Program-made: the position numbers and the translations under genes
Assembly: GCF_021018805.1 (NCBI RefSeq)
Contig: NC_086248.1
Coordinates: 96,185,239 to 96,249,238 of the forward strand
Direction: 5' to 3'
DNA: 64,000 bases
Source: Prinia subflava
Lineage: Eukaryota; Chordata; Aves; Passeriformes; Cisticolidae
The notes under the pieces: generated by a model
The model's input: the letters and a program-made list of their open reading frames with translations, nothing else
Told to the model about the DNA's origin: nothing
The model's database searches: none
Shown here: one piece after another, positions 11,601 through 23,600 of the stretch
Position numbering within the stretch: position 1 is the first letter of the stretch
How the letters are laid out: each line of letters opens with the position of its first letter

Positions 11601-14600
11601 GTTGGAAGTGATTTTGGATATTTTCCAAAGGATTTACTTGAAATAAATCATAACTATTCCAATGAGGAGCTAGAATTACCAACAGATGTAAGTCTTACTT
11701 GTTCTGGGTTTGTTTTTTTGTTTTTTTGGTTTTTGGGTTTTTTTTTCATTTGGGTTTTATTGTTTCTTACCTCAGCATTTAGTAAAATTCCCAAGAAATT
11801 GGGAATACTAGTGATTTTCAGTAACTTCTTGTTAATAAGCAGCTACATATGTGCAGAGGTGCGCATGTATGTTGGTGGGGTGGAATGTTTGTGGAGCTCT
11901 TTATGTGGATGGGTGTGAAAGCATCAGCCCAAAGGGTGGGCATTGATTTTTCTTTTCTGAAATGTTACAGTTTTCTTCTAAAGAAATCTGTTTGGATTAA
12001 GCTGTGTAAGTTCTGCTGGCTGGCTTGTGCATAGGCCTTCTGGTGTGTAATCAAAATGGCTTCTTTTCCCAAACTCTCTGAGTTTAAAGTACTGTCAGAA
12101 ACAAACACTCAGCCCTTTGATTCTAGAATTGGTTCTGCAGCCCTTTCACACATGACTGGCTTTCATGCACTAAGAGCAGCAGCTCCAGAGTTGTGTCAGT
12201 AAAGCTTTTTGAGGCTGTGGCTTCAGGCGTGCTTGCAGCACAGAAAGCCCAGCGAGTCCTGGGCTGCGTCCAAGGCAGTGTGGCCAGCAGGGCAAGGGAG
12301 GGGGTTCTATCCCTCCCTGCAGGGCTGCATCCAGCTCTGGAGTCCAGCACAGGAGGGACATCAGCCTCTTGGAATGAGCCCAGAGGAGGCCACCAAGGTG
12401 ATTGGAGGGATGGAGCACCTTTCCAACGAGGAAAGGCTGAAAGGTGTGGGATTGCTTAGCCTGGAAAAGAGAAGGTTCCAGAGAGACCTAATTGCAGCCT
12501 TCCAGTGCCTGAAGGGAGCCTACAAGGAAGATGGAGAGGGACCTTTTAGAAGATGTAGTTCTGTCACCATGTAGTGACAGAACGAGGGGGAATGGCTTCA
12601 AACTGAAAGAGAGCAGGTTGAGATTAGATATTGGGAAGAAATTCTTTTGAAGCACTGAAAGAAGTTGCCCAGAGAAGTTGTGGATGCCCTATCCCTGGAG
12701 GTGGTCAAGGGCAGTTTGGATGGAGCTTTGAGCAACCTGGTCTAGTGGAAGTTGTCCCTGCCCATGGCAGTGGGTTGGTATGAGATGACCTTTAAACCCC
12801 TTTCTGCCCAAGGCCATTCTACGATACTGTGAAATTGTGTTCAGAGTCTTGTGCTGCTTCTGTTTATTTTTCAGAAATTGTGCAACAGGGAGCTCCTGCT
12901 TGGAGGACCTGGTCCTTTAAGGGGACACCAGTTAGCAGAGGTTGTGACACACAAGCTTAGCAACATTTGTTTTTTCTTTCACTGGCATTCAGCAATAGAC
13001 TTGTTCTTCATTCAGGACATATGGTGATGAGTGCAGTGTAGTACTGCCAGCTTCATTGCTGCCTTACACTTTGTTCCTGCAAAACCTTTTTATTGAGGTT
13101 TTTTATGAATCCTTGGGCAAAACCTCCACTGATTTCAAAGAGTTTTGGTTAAGGACTCAAGGCATTAATTCTGTGTGATTAACTTAATTTACTTTGCTGC
13201 TGCATCTCCCTTAAAGTAGGCAAATGTTTTTGGTCTCATCACTGTTAAAAAGAAAATATTTTTTGACTGCATATTGTTTTTCATTTCAGGAGACAGACTT
13301 TGTTTGCTTTGATGGAGGAAGGGATGACTTTGATAATTATAATGTGGATGAACTTCTGAAGTCATTGCAAGAGACAACAGCAAATGAAGGGGAAACTGAA
13401 TCGAGTGATCCAGAGACAAAACCAGCTGAAGGAATTGAGAAGGAGAACGAGGCTGAACAGACTGATAGAGGAAAATCCCTTGGTGCTTTGGAGACAGACA
13501 GTCTTGAGCGAAGTGCTGAAGAAGAAAAGGAAAACCTTGCCTTGACAGACAAAGTTGGCAATTCTCTTACAGAAGGAACTGAAAATACTGGGGGAGACTC
13601 CAGTGTCAATAGTCACAAAGAAAACTCTCAGGGAGATCAAATTGCACATGAGCACTTGAAAGGAATGCTACATGGGAAATTAAAAGGGCTAGAAAGTGAA
13701 AATACCAAAAACACTAGTATTCCTCAGGGTGAAACCAGCCAACTTGACCAAGAGAATGAAGAAGTCAATGCCTATACCCTCTTAAACAGAGAGCTCTCTG
13801 TGAACTTAAAAACAAAATTTGGTTCAACTGCTGATGCTGTTGTATCAGATGATGAAGTGACTCGCCTTGTTACGTCACTGGAAGATGATTTAAATGAAGA
13901 TTTGAGCATTAATCCTCACAACGAAGAGGAGGAGCCAGAGTTTGCAGATCAGTCTGCAGAAATCCCATTGCTGTCTTTTACAGCAGAAGATGAAATTACA
14001 TCCCCTGTGGATTTAGAAGATGATGGAAACTATGATGTTGAGTCACAAAATCATGAACCTGATGAAGATGCAAAGGGTGCTACGAAGCTAAATAACCAAA
14101 GAGACAATGGGGAAGAACCCGATTCAGATGCATCAGTTCTTAAGGATGCCTTCAGCAAGAGCAAGAAGTCGGGTGACAGTGAAAGTGCAGACAGGTCTGA
14201 ATCTAAACAAATAAAAGAGAAACAGGATGAGGTGGTGCTAATTAATAAAAGAGAAGCACCAGCAACAACTCAGCCTGAGGATCTCTCCAAAGAACCCCTT
14301 GGAGAGGAACCTGTGGGTGTGGGTGATCTGGGTTCAAAAGAAAAAGCCAACAAAACTGATCAGTTGGAAGAGCAGCTCACTGATGGAACGGAGTCACATT
14401 CTGCAGCACTGAAAGGTACAGCTGTGCCTGATCCTCACGCTTTGCCTAGTCCAGGCAGTGCTCTGGAGTCCAAATCATTTCTTAAAAAGAAGGAAGATGC
14501 TTCAGAACCGTCTGATGATGATATCAACAAAAGTCCTGATAGAGTTCCACTTGCTCCAGTAGAGAAAAGTGAGAAACAGTTTGAGGGTGGTACCTTGGAG

Positions 14601-17600
14601 GAGTCCTTGGAAAGTGATTTAAAGCACAAAAGATCATGGGAGAAAACAATGGAAAAGGGAGAAGCCGAGAACAAGCTTCCAGTTGATGTTCCAGCCAAAG
14701 CAATGGAAGAGGTAAAAAATGCATCTCAAGGTGATCTAGGAGATACTGACCTCTTGAGACAGAAAGTGGAGCATGGAGTGCCTGCTGTGGAGGAAGAACT
14801 TCTAAGACATGAAGAAGACTTTAAAAAAGCAGGGAAAATTGACCATGAAAATAAAAATCCTGCCTCTTCTAACAAAGAACTGGAAATAAAAAAGAGACAC
14901 ATGAAAGAAACCCCAGTAGGGGGAGAAGACCCAAGCTATAGTGGAACTGTTGAGCAACCTAGGCCATGGGAAAATGAGACTGAGTATTCAGAGGCAGATG
15001 TGAATGAAAACCTTTCAAGAAATCTTGGCAAGATGCCACTGTTTAAAGAAAGCACCGAGAAAAGTTCCCCTGAAGAAGAAGTGAAAAGCACCACGCAGAA
15101 CAGTAATACTGAGAATCTTACTCGGCAAGGAACTGCTCATCCTGAGGATGCGGGATCAGACAGAAATCTTGGCAAAGATTTGGCTAAAGAAACAACACAA
15201 AGAGCAGAATTGCAATCTGAAGAGCCAGATGCTGGAGATGACCCTGATCTCAGACAAGCAGATGATGAGCTACTGGAAGATGAGAATGCAGCAAGTGCAA
15301 AGCTGTCACAAGCGAGGGCTGCAACTGTCCAGGATAGTACACTAAGTGGTGAAAATACAAATCCTGAATTAGAAGGACTAAGTGAAGCTGTGTCAGGAAC
15401 CCCAAATCCTACTTCCAAAACAGAAGAGGAAACAAATTTATTCCTTAAGGAGGATAAAACAAACAGCATGCAAAATGCAAGTGAGACTGGGAATAAAGAA
15501 GTTGATGCATCAGTGAGAAAAGATGCTAAATTGGATGACATGCAGCATGTCATGGAAGCTGATGAGGAGTCTTCTGATCCTGAGGGACCATCAGTTTTGG
15601 AAGAAAATAATTTCACATCTCCTCACACAGAAGACAGCAATGACTTTGACCAAAGGAAAGATCATCTCCCAGAAGGCGTTTCACAGCAAGACTCAAAAGA
15701 GGTGCAAAATTCAGAGCAAATGAGAAATTACCACCAGCACACTGTGCCTGCCCCCAGCCCTGCTGACAGCTCAGAAGCCCCCCGTGACACTGTGACAGAC
15801 TTCAGTGAGTCTGTGAAGCGGCTCTCCATAATGAGAGCTTTCCTTGACGAGAAGCGCGTGATGCGCCTGCAGAAGTACCTCGGCCTCCAGGACGTGGTCA
15901 GGATCGAGGCCATGTTCCACGACATGGAGGTGGAGATGGAGCTGGCTCGGAAGGCCAGCCAGAATAACGAAGATCTAGAGAAAGCTCTGGATGAGATACT
16001 GGAGTTCTCAGAATCGAGCATTATGGATGTTGTAGGAAAAGTTCTGGATTCCAGGGTAGCAGAAAATAAGGAGGAGGTGGTGAAGGAGATGGATTTGTAT
16101 GATGAGGAGAGTGCACTGATGGATGATATTCAAGAATTAATATATTCATTAAGGAGTAAACATTCATCTGCTGGTGAGAGTGTCCCACTTGCTTCTCCTC
16201 CAGAACAGGAAGATTACCAGCTGCACATTCAAGGTAGGATGTTAAATCAGTTAATAAATAGATGAAATGGAAGTAAAACCCTGTCCCGAGCAACACTAAC
16301 ACAGAGAAGCTTTAAGAAGAGGGTGAGGAAGTAGAATTGAAAGAGGCCTTGTGCAATAACCTGGGATTTTGCTTATTTTTAATGCATGTTATTAGCATTG
16401 TGATGAGAGTGGCTCAGGGACAAATTTCCTAAGGGAAGAGACTGAGTTCAGCACACCTGTACTTATGGACCAGGTTCTGTGTAAGATAAGTGAGATCCGT
16501 GCATGGATATGGTTGTAAGGAGCCCCTCAGGACAAGTCTGTACCTCCTTAAGAAACAGGGATTCACATATACTAACGTGCTAAATTTTCTGGAGGGTTTA
16601 GAGCAGTCTATTTTTCTGAACTAATTATCACCTGATTGTGAGAGATCTGGTGATTAATGCAAAGTCCAGTTACTAAATCCAGGCACCTAAAATCATGGGT
16701 ATCCTTATAATCATATTCTTGCCCACATTCATTGAAGAGTGCCTAAGTAGAATTACTGAACAAACAGATCTTTTGATTGGGCAAGAACGAGAGGTAGAGT
16801 CTTTTGCAAGCTTGCTGGGTTTTCTAAACAGTGTGCAAGATGTTAAGATACACTTTTAGCAAGGCTCCTCTTACAGTAGTACATGTTAAGTATGTGATTT
16901 CTGATAAGGTCACGAATGATGCAAATATTTCACCTTGCAGTGTTTCACCACAAGGTCAGTGGTTGATACCTTGCATGAATTTCATACGGACATTTAATTA
17001 GATGTTACTGAAAGTTGATTGAGAATGTATTGGAAGCAATACACAAGCTGAACTATTTCAAAAGTGTCGAGAAAGCTTTGTTACACGCAGCATTTCACTG
17101 AAGGTAGCTGTGAGTAAGAAATACACGTGAGCTCAGTCCTTAATTCATGTCTCCTTGTCCGTCACAGATGGTGCCAAAGAGGCTGAATATGACAGTGTTT
17201 CCACCAGAAACCCAAATACCATTGATGAGGGCAGTCAGGAATTTCAGCAGCTCATTGAAGATAAGAGACCAGAGCAGCCTATTGAGGAGGACGAGGAGAG
17301 GGCTGTCAGTGTTCCACCTGAACATGAAGAGGCCAACTTCTCAGATAATGGAAAACCTGAAGAAGGGTATGATAGTGAAAGAGGATCACCCCTGGAAGAT
17401 ACTTCCTTTGGGTCAGTTGATTCAGGAGAGAGTGCCAGCGAACACATTGCTGAAGGTAACCATTTGGAATTGGCTTTTGTTATTTTGCTCTTGAAGATGT
17501 GCATGGTTTCATGGTTTAATGTATGTTTAGACAAATAGCAGGAGTTTTCACTGATGCTTTCAGTTTATGTTGCTGTCATCCTCATGGCTTTCCCTGATCG

Positions 17601-20600
17601 ATGACAGTCCCTCTAGTGGCAGTACTGTATTGCTAACTTAGCGCAGTGGTTTTTCTACTATGGTTTTGCAATGTAGGAGAAAGGAAAGTGCTCTTGTGTC
17701 AGAGCTCTGTGCTCAGGTGTGTGGACTGTGTCTCAGGATGGTGGAGAAAGAGCAGAGTTCCCTGGAAGCACACCATCAGCCCAGATTTCTGCCTCTTTGC
17801 AGGGGTTGACAGCCTAAAGGTCACCTTTTATAGACAGGACTGCCCATAGAATTGTGTGCCCTCTCTTCTTGCTCTTTTTAGCCCAGGTCTCTGGGCCGTA
17901 TTACTTTCCAGGAAAGATGGTGTGTAGCTTCCCCCTCAGGCAGCTCAGTAATTTCTCTGTGTGTTGGAGTAGGAGAAATGTTTGGCTCCCTCTGGCTGAG
18001 GCCTTATCCCTCTGGAGCTAGGGTGCCATCTCATCATTATGCCAAGGAGGGATCCTGTTACTGTCATCTTTCCCAGCTCTGTTTTGGCATGAAGCAATCT
18101 GACTGTGTTCTCAGTGCTACTCTCAGCTTTGCTGTTCTGCCTTCACTTCTGATTATGCTTAATAATTCTGTCTCCACTGAGCATTTAGAAAAAAATCAGG
18201 CACATTGTTGTTAGCTTTTGTACACTACTGAGGTGCTGTACCCTCTCTAAGGCCAAGTGCTTTTGAGCAGCTTTTAGGATCTGAAGGAAACTCTTAAGTT
18301 GAATGCCAAGAAAACTAAGGAATTTAAAATGCCTAGTGGATAACTTACTGTTTTAGCGGGCAGATGTTCAGCTGTATTTGAGACCATCTTCCATTCCTTC
18401 CTTAAAGGACATGTGGCTAAATGCTGCTTGGCAGGAATTCTTAGGAGGGCTGGTGGAAGTGTTGGGAAGGAACAAGGCGGGTGATGGTGGAATGGCTGGT
18501 CACAGCTGCTGTTCCGCAGTGTGACAGCAGCCTGGGCAGGGGCTCGGCTCTGAGTCTGCTGGCCTACACGTGTGGCAGCAGAAGCAGCAAGAGGAGAGGG
18601 CAGTATTCAGGCCAGGGTAGAGCCGGAGATGGTTTAAAGCTTTTGCCATACTTAGGGAGTACTTGGAGTACACACTTAAGAGTGTTTGACATGGTGTCAT
18701 TCTTGGGGATGTCCTGTGCAGGGCCAGGAGTTGGACTTGACAGTCCTTTGTGGATCCCTTCCAAGTAAAAATATTCTGTGGTTTTGTGAACAGTGCTGGG
18801 CACTAATCGGAGGGATTCGCGGTTAGGAATTGAAGAGCGTGCGCTGCTGTGATGCCCGGCTGGAGGAGCTGGGTGTGCTCTCTCTGAGGCAGGCCCGGCG
18901 CCGTGCCACCGCACAGCCGCGTCCCTTCCTGCGGCACCCCTCCTAAGGCCGCCTGTGGAATATGGGCGCCCTTCCCGGGGGCTTTCCGCCTCTTTCCTCA
19001 GTGCCCGGTCCCGGGGGCCGTCCCCGGCCGAGGCGGCCCCGGCCCGCGGGCTCCTCCCGGGCTGACGCCGCCCCTCTCGCCCGCAGGTGCCGGAGCGGGC
19101 GCCCCCTGGCGGGCGGCGCGGGGCGCGGCGCGCGAGCTGCTGCGGCGGGTGAGTGGCGGCGGCGCGCGCCGCGTGACGCGCGCGGGGGCGGGGAGGCCAC
19201 GAGGGGCGGCGCGCGGCGGGCGGGCCCGCAGGGAGGGAGGGAGGGAGGGAAGGAGGGAGGAGGGCAGGAGGCAGGGAAGGAGGAGGGAGGGCTGACGTGT
19301 GCCTGGCGCTGCCGGGCCGCCATGGATCCCGCGGGCGGCAGCGGCTGGACGGTGGAGGAGCCCTCGCCGCGGCGGAGGCTGCTGCAGGTGAGGGCAGGGA
19401 AACGGCGGCGGTGGGCGGGCGGGCGGGCGGGCCGGCGGCGGAGGGGCTCCGGCACAGGGCCCGGGCGGTGACACACCTCCCCCGAGCGAGGCGGGTCCTG
19501 AGGGGCTCACCCCGGCGTACCCCGCCGGGAGGGGCTGGCGCTCCACGCCCCCGGCCCGCAATGTGGGGCAATCCCGCGGGAGCGGAGGCGGCGCTGGCGG
19601 CGGGGATCGCTGCCGGCCTTCCCGGATGGCGGGCAGGGCTCGCTGCCCGGCCGGGCTCTGCAGGGGCAGGTGCGCGCCCTCCTGTCCGTCCCCCCCTCTG
19701 CCGGCTGTGGAGAAGGTAGGGAGAGGGAGGGTACGTAGGAGGAAAGGAAGGGAGAAGGCAGCGGCTCCTGTATGGCTCGCAGTTTGTTCCCTGAGCGCCA
19801 TGTCATGTCACTATCAGCCCCTTAGCCTGTACCAGGCATTCGCACCTTCCCCAGGTGCCCTCTGACCTCCGTAGAGGAGGAGACTCATGGCATATGACCC
19901 TCTGACAGGGGCAACAGCTGGGAGAAGATCCGAGCCATTTGCACTGCATTGGTACAGACATCCCGATGTAAAACCGGGGGGTTTTCCTATAGTTTTCCAT
20001 CCTTATAGCTTTATTTAGAAACAGGTCAAATAACTACCAGTGCTATGTCACGCAGATTGTGCGCATCGGTGTGTACCCGTTTTGGTGTGGCTCTTCCTTG
20101 CCAGCAGACTGCCACTGTCAGGCGCCCTCCTGGTGCTCGGGAGTTGTGCACTGAAATGCGAGCAGCAGGCTGCTCTGTGGTTTTCTTCATTTTCGGTTTT
20201 CAGTTTGCAGAAAGACTGCACGAAACCTCTAGATGGTTCTCTGGTTTTATGGGAGGAATAGAGGCACCTGTGGGGCTGCTTGTTTTACCCCTCTGTGTGA
20301 TGAAACACGCTCATGGCTGTCACTGCTGTCGGTTTGCAGTTGGTGGACACGCTGCCTGAGGAAATGCGTCCTGGGCCTGATTTCCATGGACTTCCATGGG
20401 AGCCTGTCATTATAACTGCCTTAGTGGGAATTGTCACTCTTGCTATATTTTTCTGGAGAACCTGCCTTTCAGTGAGTATACTTCACGCTTGCGAGCCTGC
20501 TGATGTTTCACTAACTGAGTGGTTCTTTGTATGGTTAAACTGTTCCAGCATTACTGGGGTCAAAGCAATATGTAGGCTTTTGTGTTTTTAATTCTTCTGC

Positions 20601-23600
20601 TTAGAGCATTAGTGGGAGCTAAATGCTGGGCTGAATAGCTAAAGTAAGTTGCAGTGCTAAGAAGCATTTTCTGTAAGCTGGCAATTGAAGATTGCTTAGT
20701 AAGAGGTAATTTTGAAAGCAAAATAAAGGAGTATGATGTAAGTAAAGAAGGCCTAGGAAAGGGTCAGCATATCTTTGAAATGAGAGGCCTTCCATGTGCT
20801 TGAGCCTGTTGCTGGCTATATCCAAAAGAGTTAATCCTCCCCACTTCATGTTGTGCAGCTGCTTGCAGGTACTGCTTTTAGAAACCTAAAAACATGATAT
20901 TAATTCTCATTGGAGATCCTCTTCCATTTTTCCTTATTCCTACATGGATAATTTTCTGTGCAAGAAGAAGTCTGTCACCAGCTCTCAACTACAGCAGTGC
21001 TTTTCCTTGGGAGCTGAGGGATGAGAATGAAATCGGCAAATTTTTTTTACAGCTGTCCAGTTTAGTCATGATATGCTCTGGAAATTTGTGGAATACTTCA
21101 TAGTTGCCTGACAAAAATAAACTAAAACTACATGTTTTCTGTAACAATATTGATAGGTTTTTTTTCCCTTTGCTTAGTTTTGGTATTGAATATGCTGGGT
21201 CAGTTTCAAATGCAAAAACCAGTGTTAATAGAACAGCATAAAAAAGCTTCTGAAAGTCTTTAATTTTGAAACGAGCACCTGTCCTGTAAACATACTGCAT
21301 TAGAGGACACAGAACTAGGATGCAAGAGGGGTTTTTTGTGTTTGCCAGTTTGTGGCTGTGGTTTGATACAAAATGGCTTCATTTTCTGTGCAAATTGGCT
21401 GTGGGCAGTTACTGGTATCCCTTTAGTGAGTGAGTAAACAGACATTTACTAAGGCTCTCCATGGGGCTTTAGCCGGGGAGCTTTTATTAGACAACTGCTT
21501 AAGCTCGTTTGTGGTGTTACTCAACACTCATTGGCAGTGATAGATGTGTTTTCCATGTGCTGCTTTAACCTACATGGAAGTGGGCAGTTTTTTCCATAGG
21601 GAATATTAATAACATTTTTCACTTATCGCTTTTTATGGCTAATCTTTTTGTTTGTTCTCTTCTGTAGGTAAAGAGTAGAATATATCAAGGTAAGTTTCTC
21701 TCTGCTTTTCAGTGTAGTTGATGCTTAGGCATGTAAAAGTTTTGAAGATTTATACTGTTTCAGAGGACCAAGTATTCATCTTCACTCCCTTTCAAGGAGC
21801 ATGCTCAGTCCAAGGTTACGGTGTAAGCTTGGCCAGTAGATGATACTTAGTTGAATCCGAGGGTTTAAATTTTGCTGTTGATAATGCTTTGATCAGGAGA
21901 AACAAGGCAGCTTGCACCTGTAAAATAAAGGGCAAGGAAAAGCTCCCTTTTGTTCAACATAAATGTGACCCGCTGGTTCATGGGGCAGAGTTTGTTTTGG
22001 TTTTCTGACCAGCAGGGGGTCTGCCTTTGCTTGCTGTCTCTCTCAGAAAGCAGGAGCAGGTTCCTTTTGTTTTTTGGATTGAGGGGAGCCTCTGCCGTGC
22101 AGTTGCAGAGAGACACTCCATATGTAGATCTAAATATGCAGGTGTTCCTGTGGCCAGCACATCACTTTTTACAAGAGTTTTTCTCCGGCTTCAGGGTTAT
22201 AAAATTAAAGTGTACTGAATGGGAAAAAATCGAACTAGGATGGTTGCTGGAATTCATAATTGAATAAAAAAATGCAAATGTGGAAGAATTGTCTTCACAG
22301 GAACTCTGTCTCTTCCTCCCTCACATTTTACTTACCAGTCATTCCTCTGTAGTTTCATTATGGTTATACTGCAGTTTCCTTCTACACAGTTAATGGAGAA
22401 TTAATGAGCTGAGAAAAGCCCATCTTAGATCTCTGAGGTGATTTCTGTAGTGGAGGAAGAATATTTGTATTGGTTGTGCAGAAATTACTTTGCAGCCCCC
22501 CTAAAAAACTGAGGGACATGGATTTAATTCCACCACCCAAGTACTCTTCTCTTTGATGCTGCATAGAAACTACCAAAGATCAGAAAAAATAGATATTCCT
22601 CAAGCGTGATACAGGCCACACCGTTACTAAAATCTTTATCCAAAATAGAAGAATATTAACAGTGACAAAAATGCTTTAAAACATAGCTTGCATTTGGAGT
22701 CCCAAGAATAAAAATCTATTATCCTCTCTTAATGACAGTAGTAGAATTGGGAGGCCAAGCTAATGCAGGGATTTCTGCTCCCTTTAAACTGCTGAGAGCT
22801 GTCCTGAGCCTTGGCAGGCACTTGCTGTCTCTGCTGTGCCCGGGGTGGGAAGGGCCTGGGATGCAGTGTCCCAGGAGACCTCTGTGGGAGGGAAAGGAGG
22901 AGCAGCAGCTGCCATTGCACTCTGTGGGATGCAGTTGGAACAACCGGTGCTCCTTGTTGTGCTGCAGGGTTTGCTGTGAGGCAAATGGCACTTGGGGCAT
23001 TCAGATCCACCCCAAGGTGGCAGAGGACTTGAAAACTAACAACAACTGGGTGGTTTTTAAATAATTTGCAATAAAATAATTGAACTATGTTAATGATTTT
23101 CACTGAATCCTAAGGGTTGGTAGGTGGCTTGTTTAGGATGAGGAGCAAATGCATGCCTGAAGGCTGCTGCTTGGTCACAGCCTTTTTGAGGTCTGAGCTC
23201 TTGAGAGCAGCTCCTTAGAACCTACTGGTGCTGTCTCCCAGCCGATTGTCTCTGTTCTGTTCTCAGTAGATCTTTCAGAGCTTTCATGCTCTTACCTTTG
23301 CTGATGAAACATTCACCTTCAGTAGAGCAGAAGGGTGGTTGTTGGGGAAGGTGTGGCATCTCCCTGAGTGTCTGAGACTGCCCCGAGATCCTCGCTGTCA
23401 ACTCTTCCCCTGAACACACCTCAGCTGTGCGTAGCCAGCACCTCACTCTGCTCTGGGCTCTGGGAGCAGCTTTTGTGAAGTGGATGCAGGGGCTTTGTGC
23501 TTTGTGTCAGCTTTACTGGCTTGTTTTCAGTCCTAACTTTAGGGGAAAGCTGGAGATGCAGAAAGGGCTGGCTGCCAAGGAATTAACACTCCTGATTTAT

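Larger units (their letters stand above)
6324..13289 (+). other. MIA3 introns 2 and 3 (apart from exon 3)
   Basis: Intron 2 (6324-11600) shows only small features: an imperfect 32-bp tandem pair at 8034-8098 and a GCATGACTT doublet near 8244. Intron 3 (11688-13289) holds a CR1 fragment (about 12225-12840). No nested gene or RNA was recognised. Confidence 0.6.
16234..19086 (+). other. MIA3 introns 4 and 5
   Basis: Intron 4 (16234-17167) holds nothing recognisable. Intron 5 (17456-19086) has a short CR1 tail at 18700-18788 and the left part of the internal CpG island. I searched it for a hydrophobic exon equivalent to the human one and did not find it. Confidence 0.6.
18890..19720 (+). promoter_or_regulatory. 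MIA3: Internal CpG island: promoter of the short MIA3 isoform
   Basis: An abrupt CpG-dense island lies in the middle of MIA3. It contains a purine G-tract (19231-19290), the bZIP-like decamer GCTGACGTGT (19291-19300) and the alternative start exon (ATG 19322). Mammalian MIA3 also makes a short form from an internal promoter, which supports the interpretation. Confidence 0.7.

Noticed and set aside
13224..13289. ATG upstream of MIA3 exon 4 as an alternative start
   Set aside because: It lies in intron 3 before a strong pyrimidine tract and AG; the conserved reading begins at TDFVCFDGG after the splice site.
17563..17640. Candidate hydrophobic MIA3 exon after TGCTTTCAG
   Set aside because: In the needed phase it hits a stop after 13 codons, with no donor before it.
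18076..18200. Hydrophobic frame with [13 protein letters not shown] as the missing MIA3 membrane helix
   Set aside because: No phase-compatible acceptor and donor surround it; the frames following its AG sites stop early.
18564..19801. Long minus-strand open frames (up to 335 codons) across the internal CpG island
   Set aside because: They are Arg/Pro/Ala-rich, exist in several frames at once and contain no conserved motif; high GC removes stop codons.
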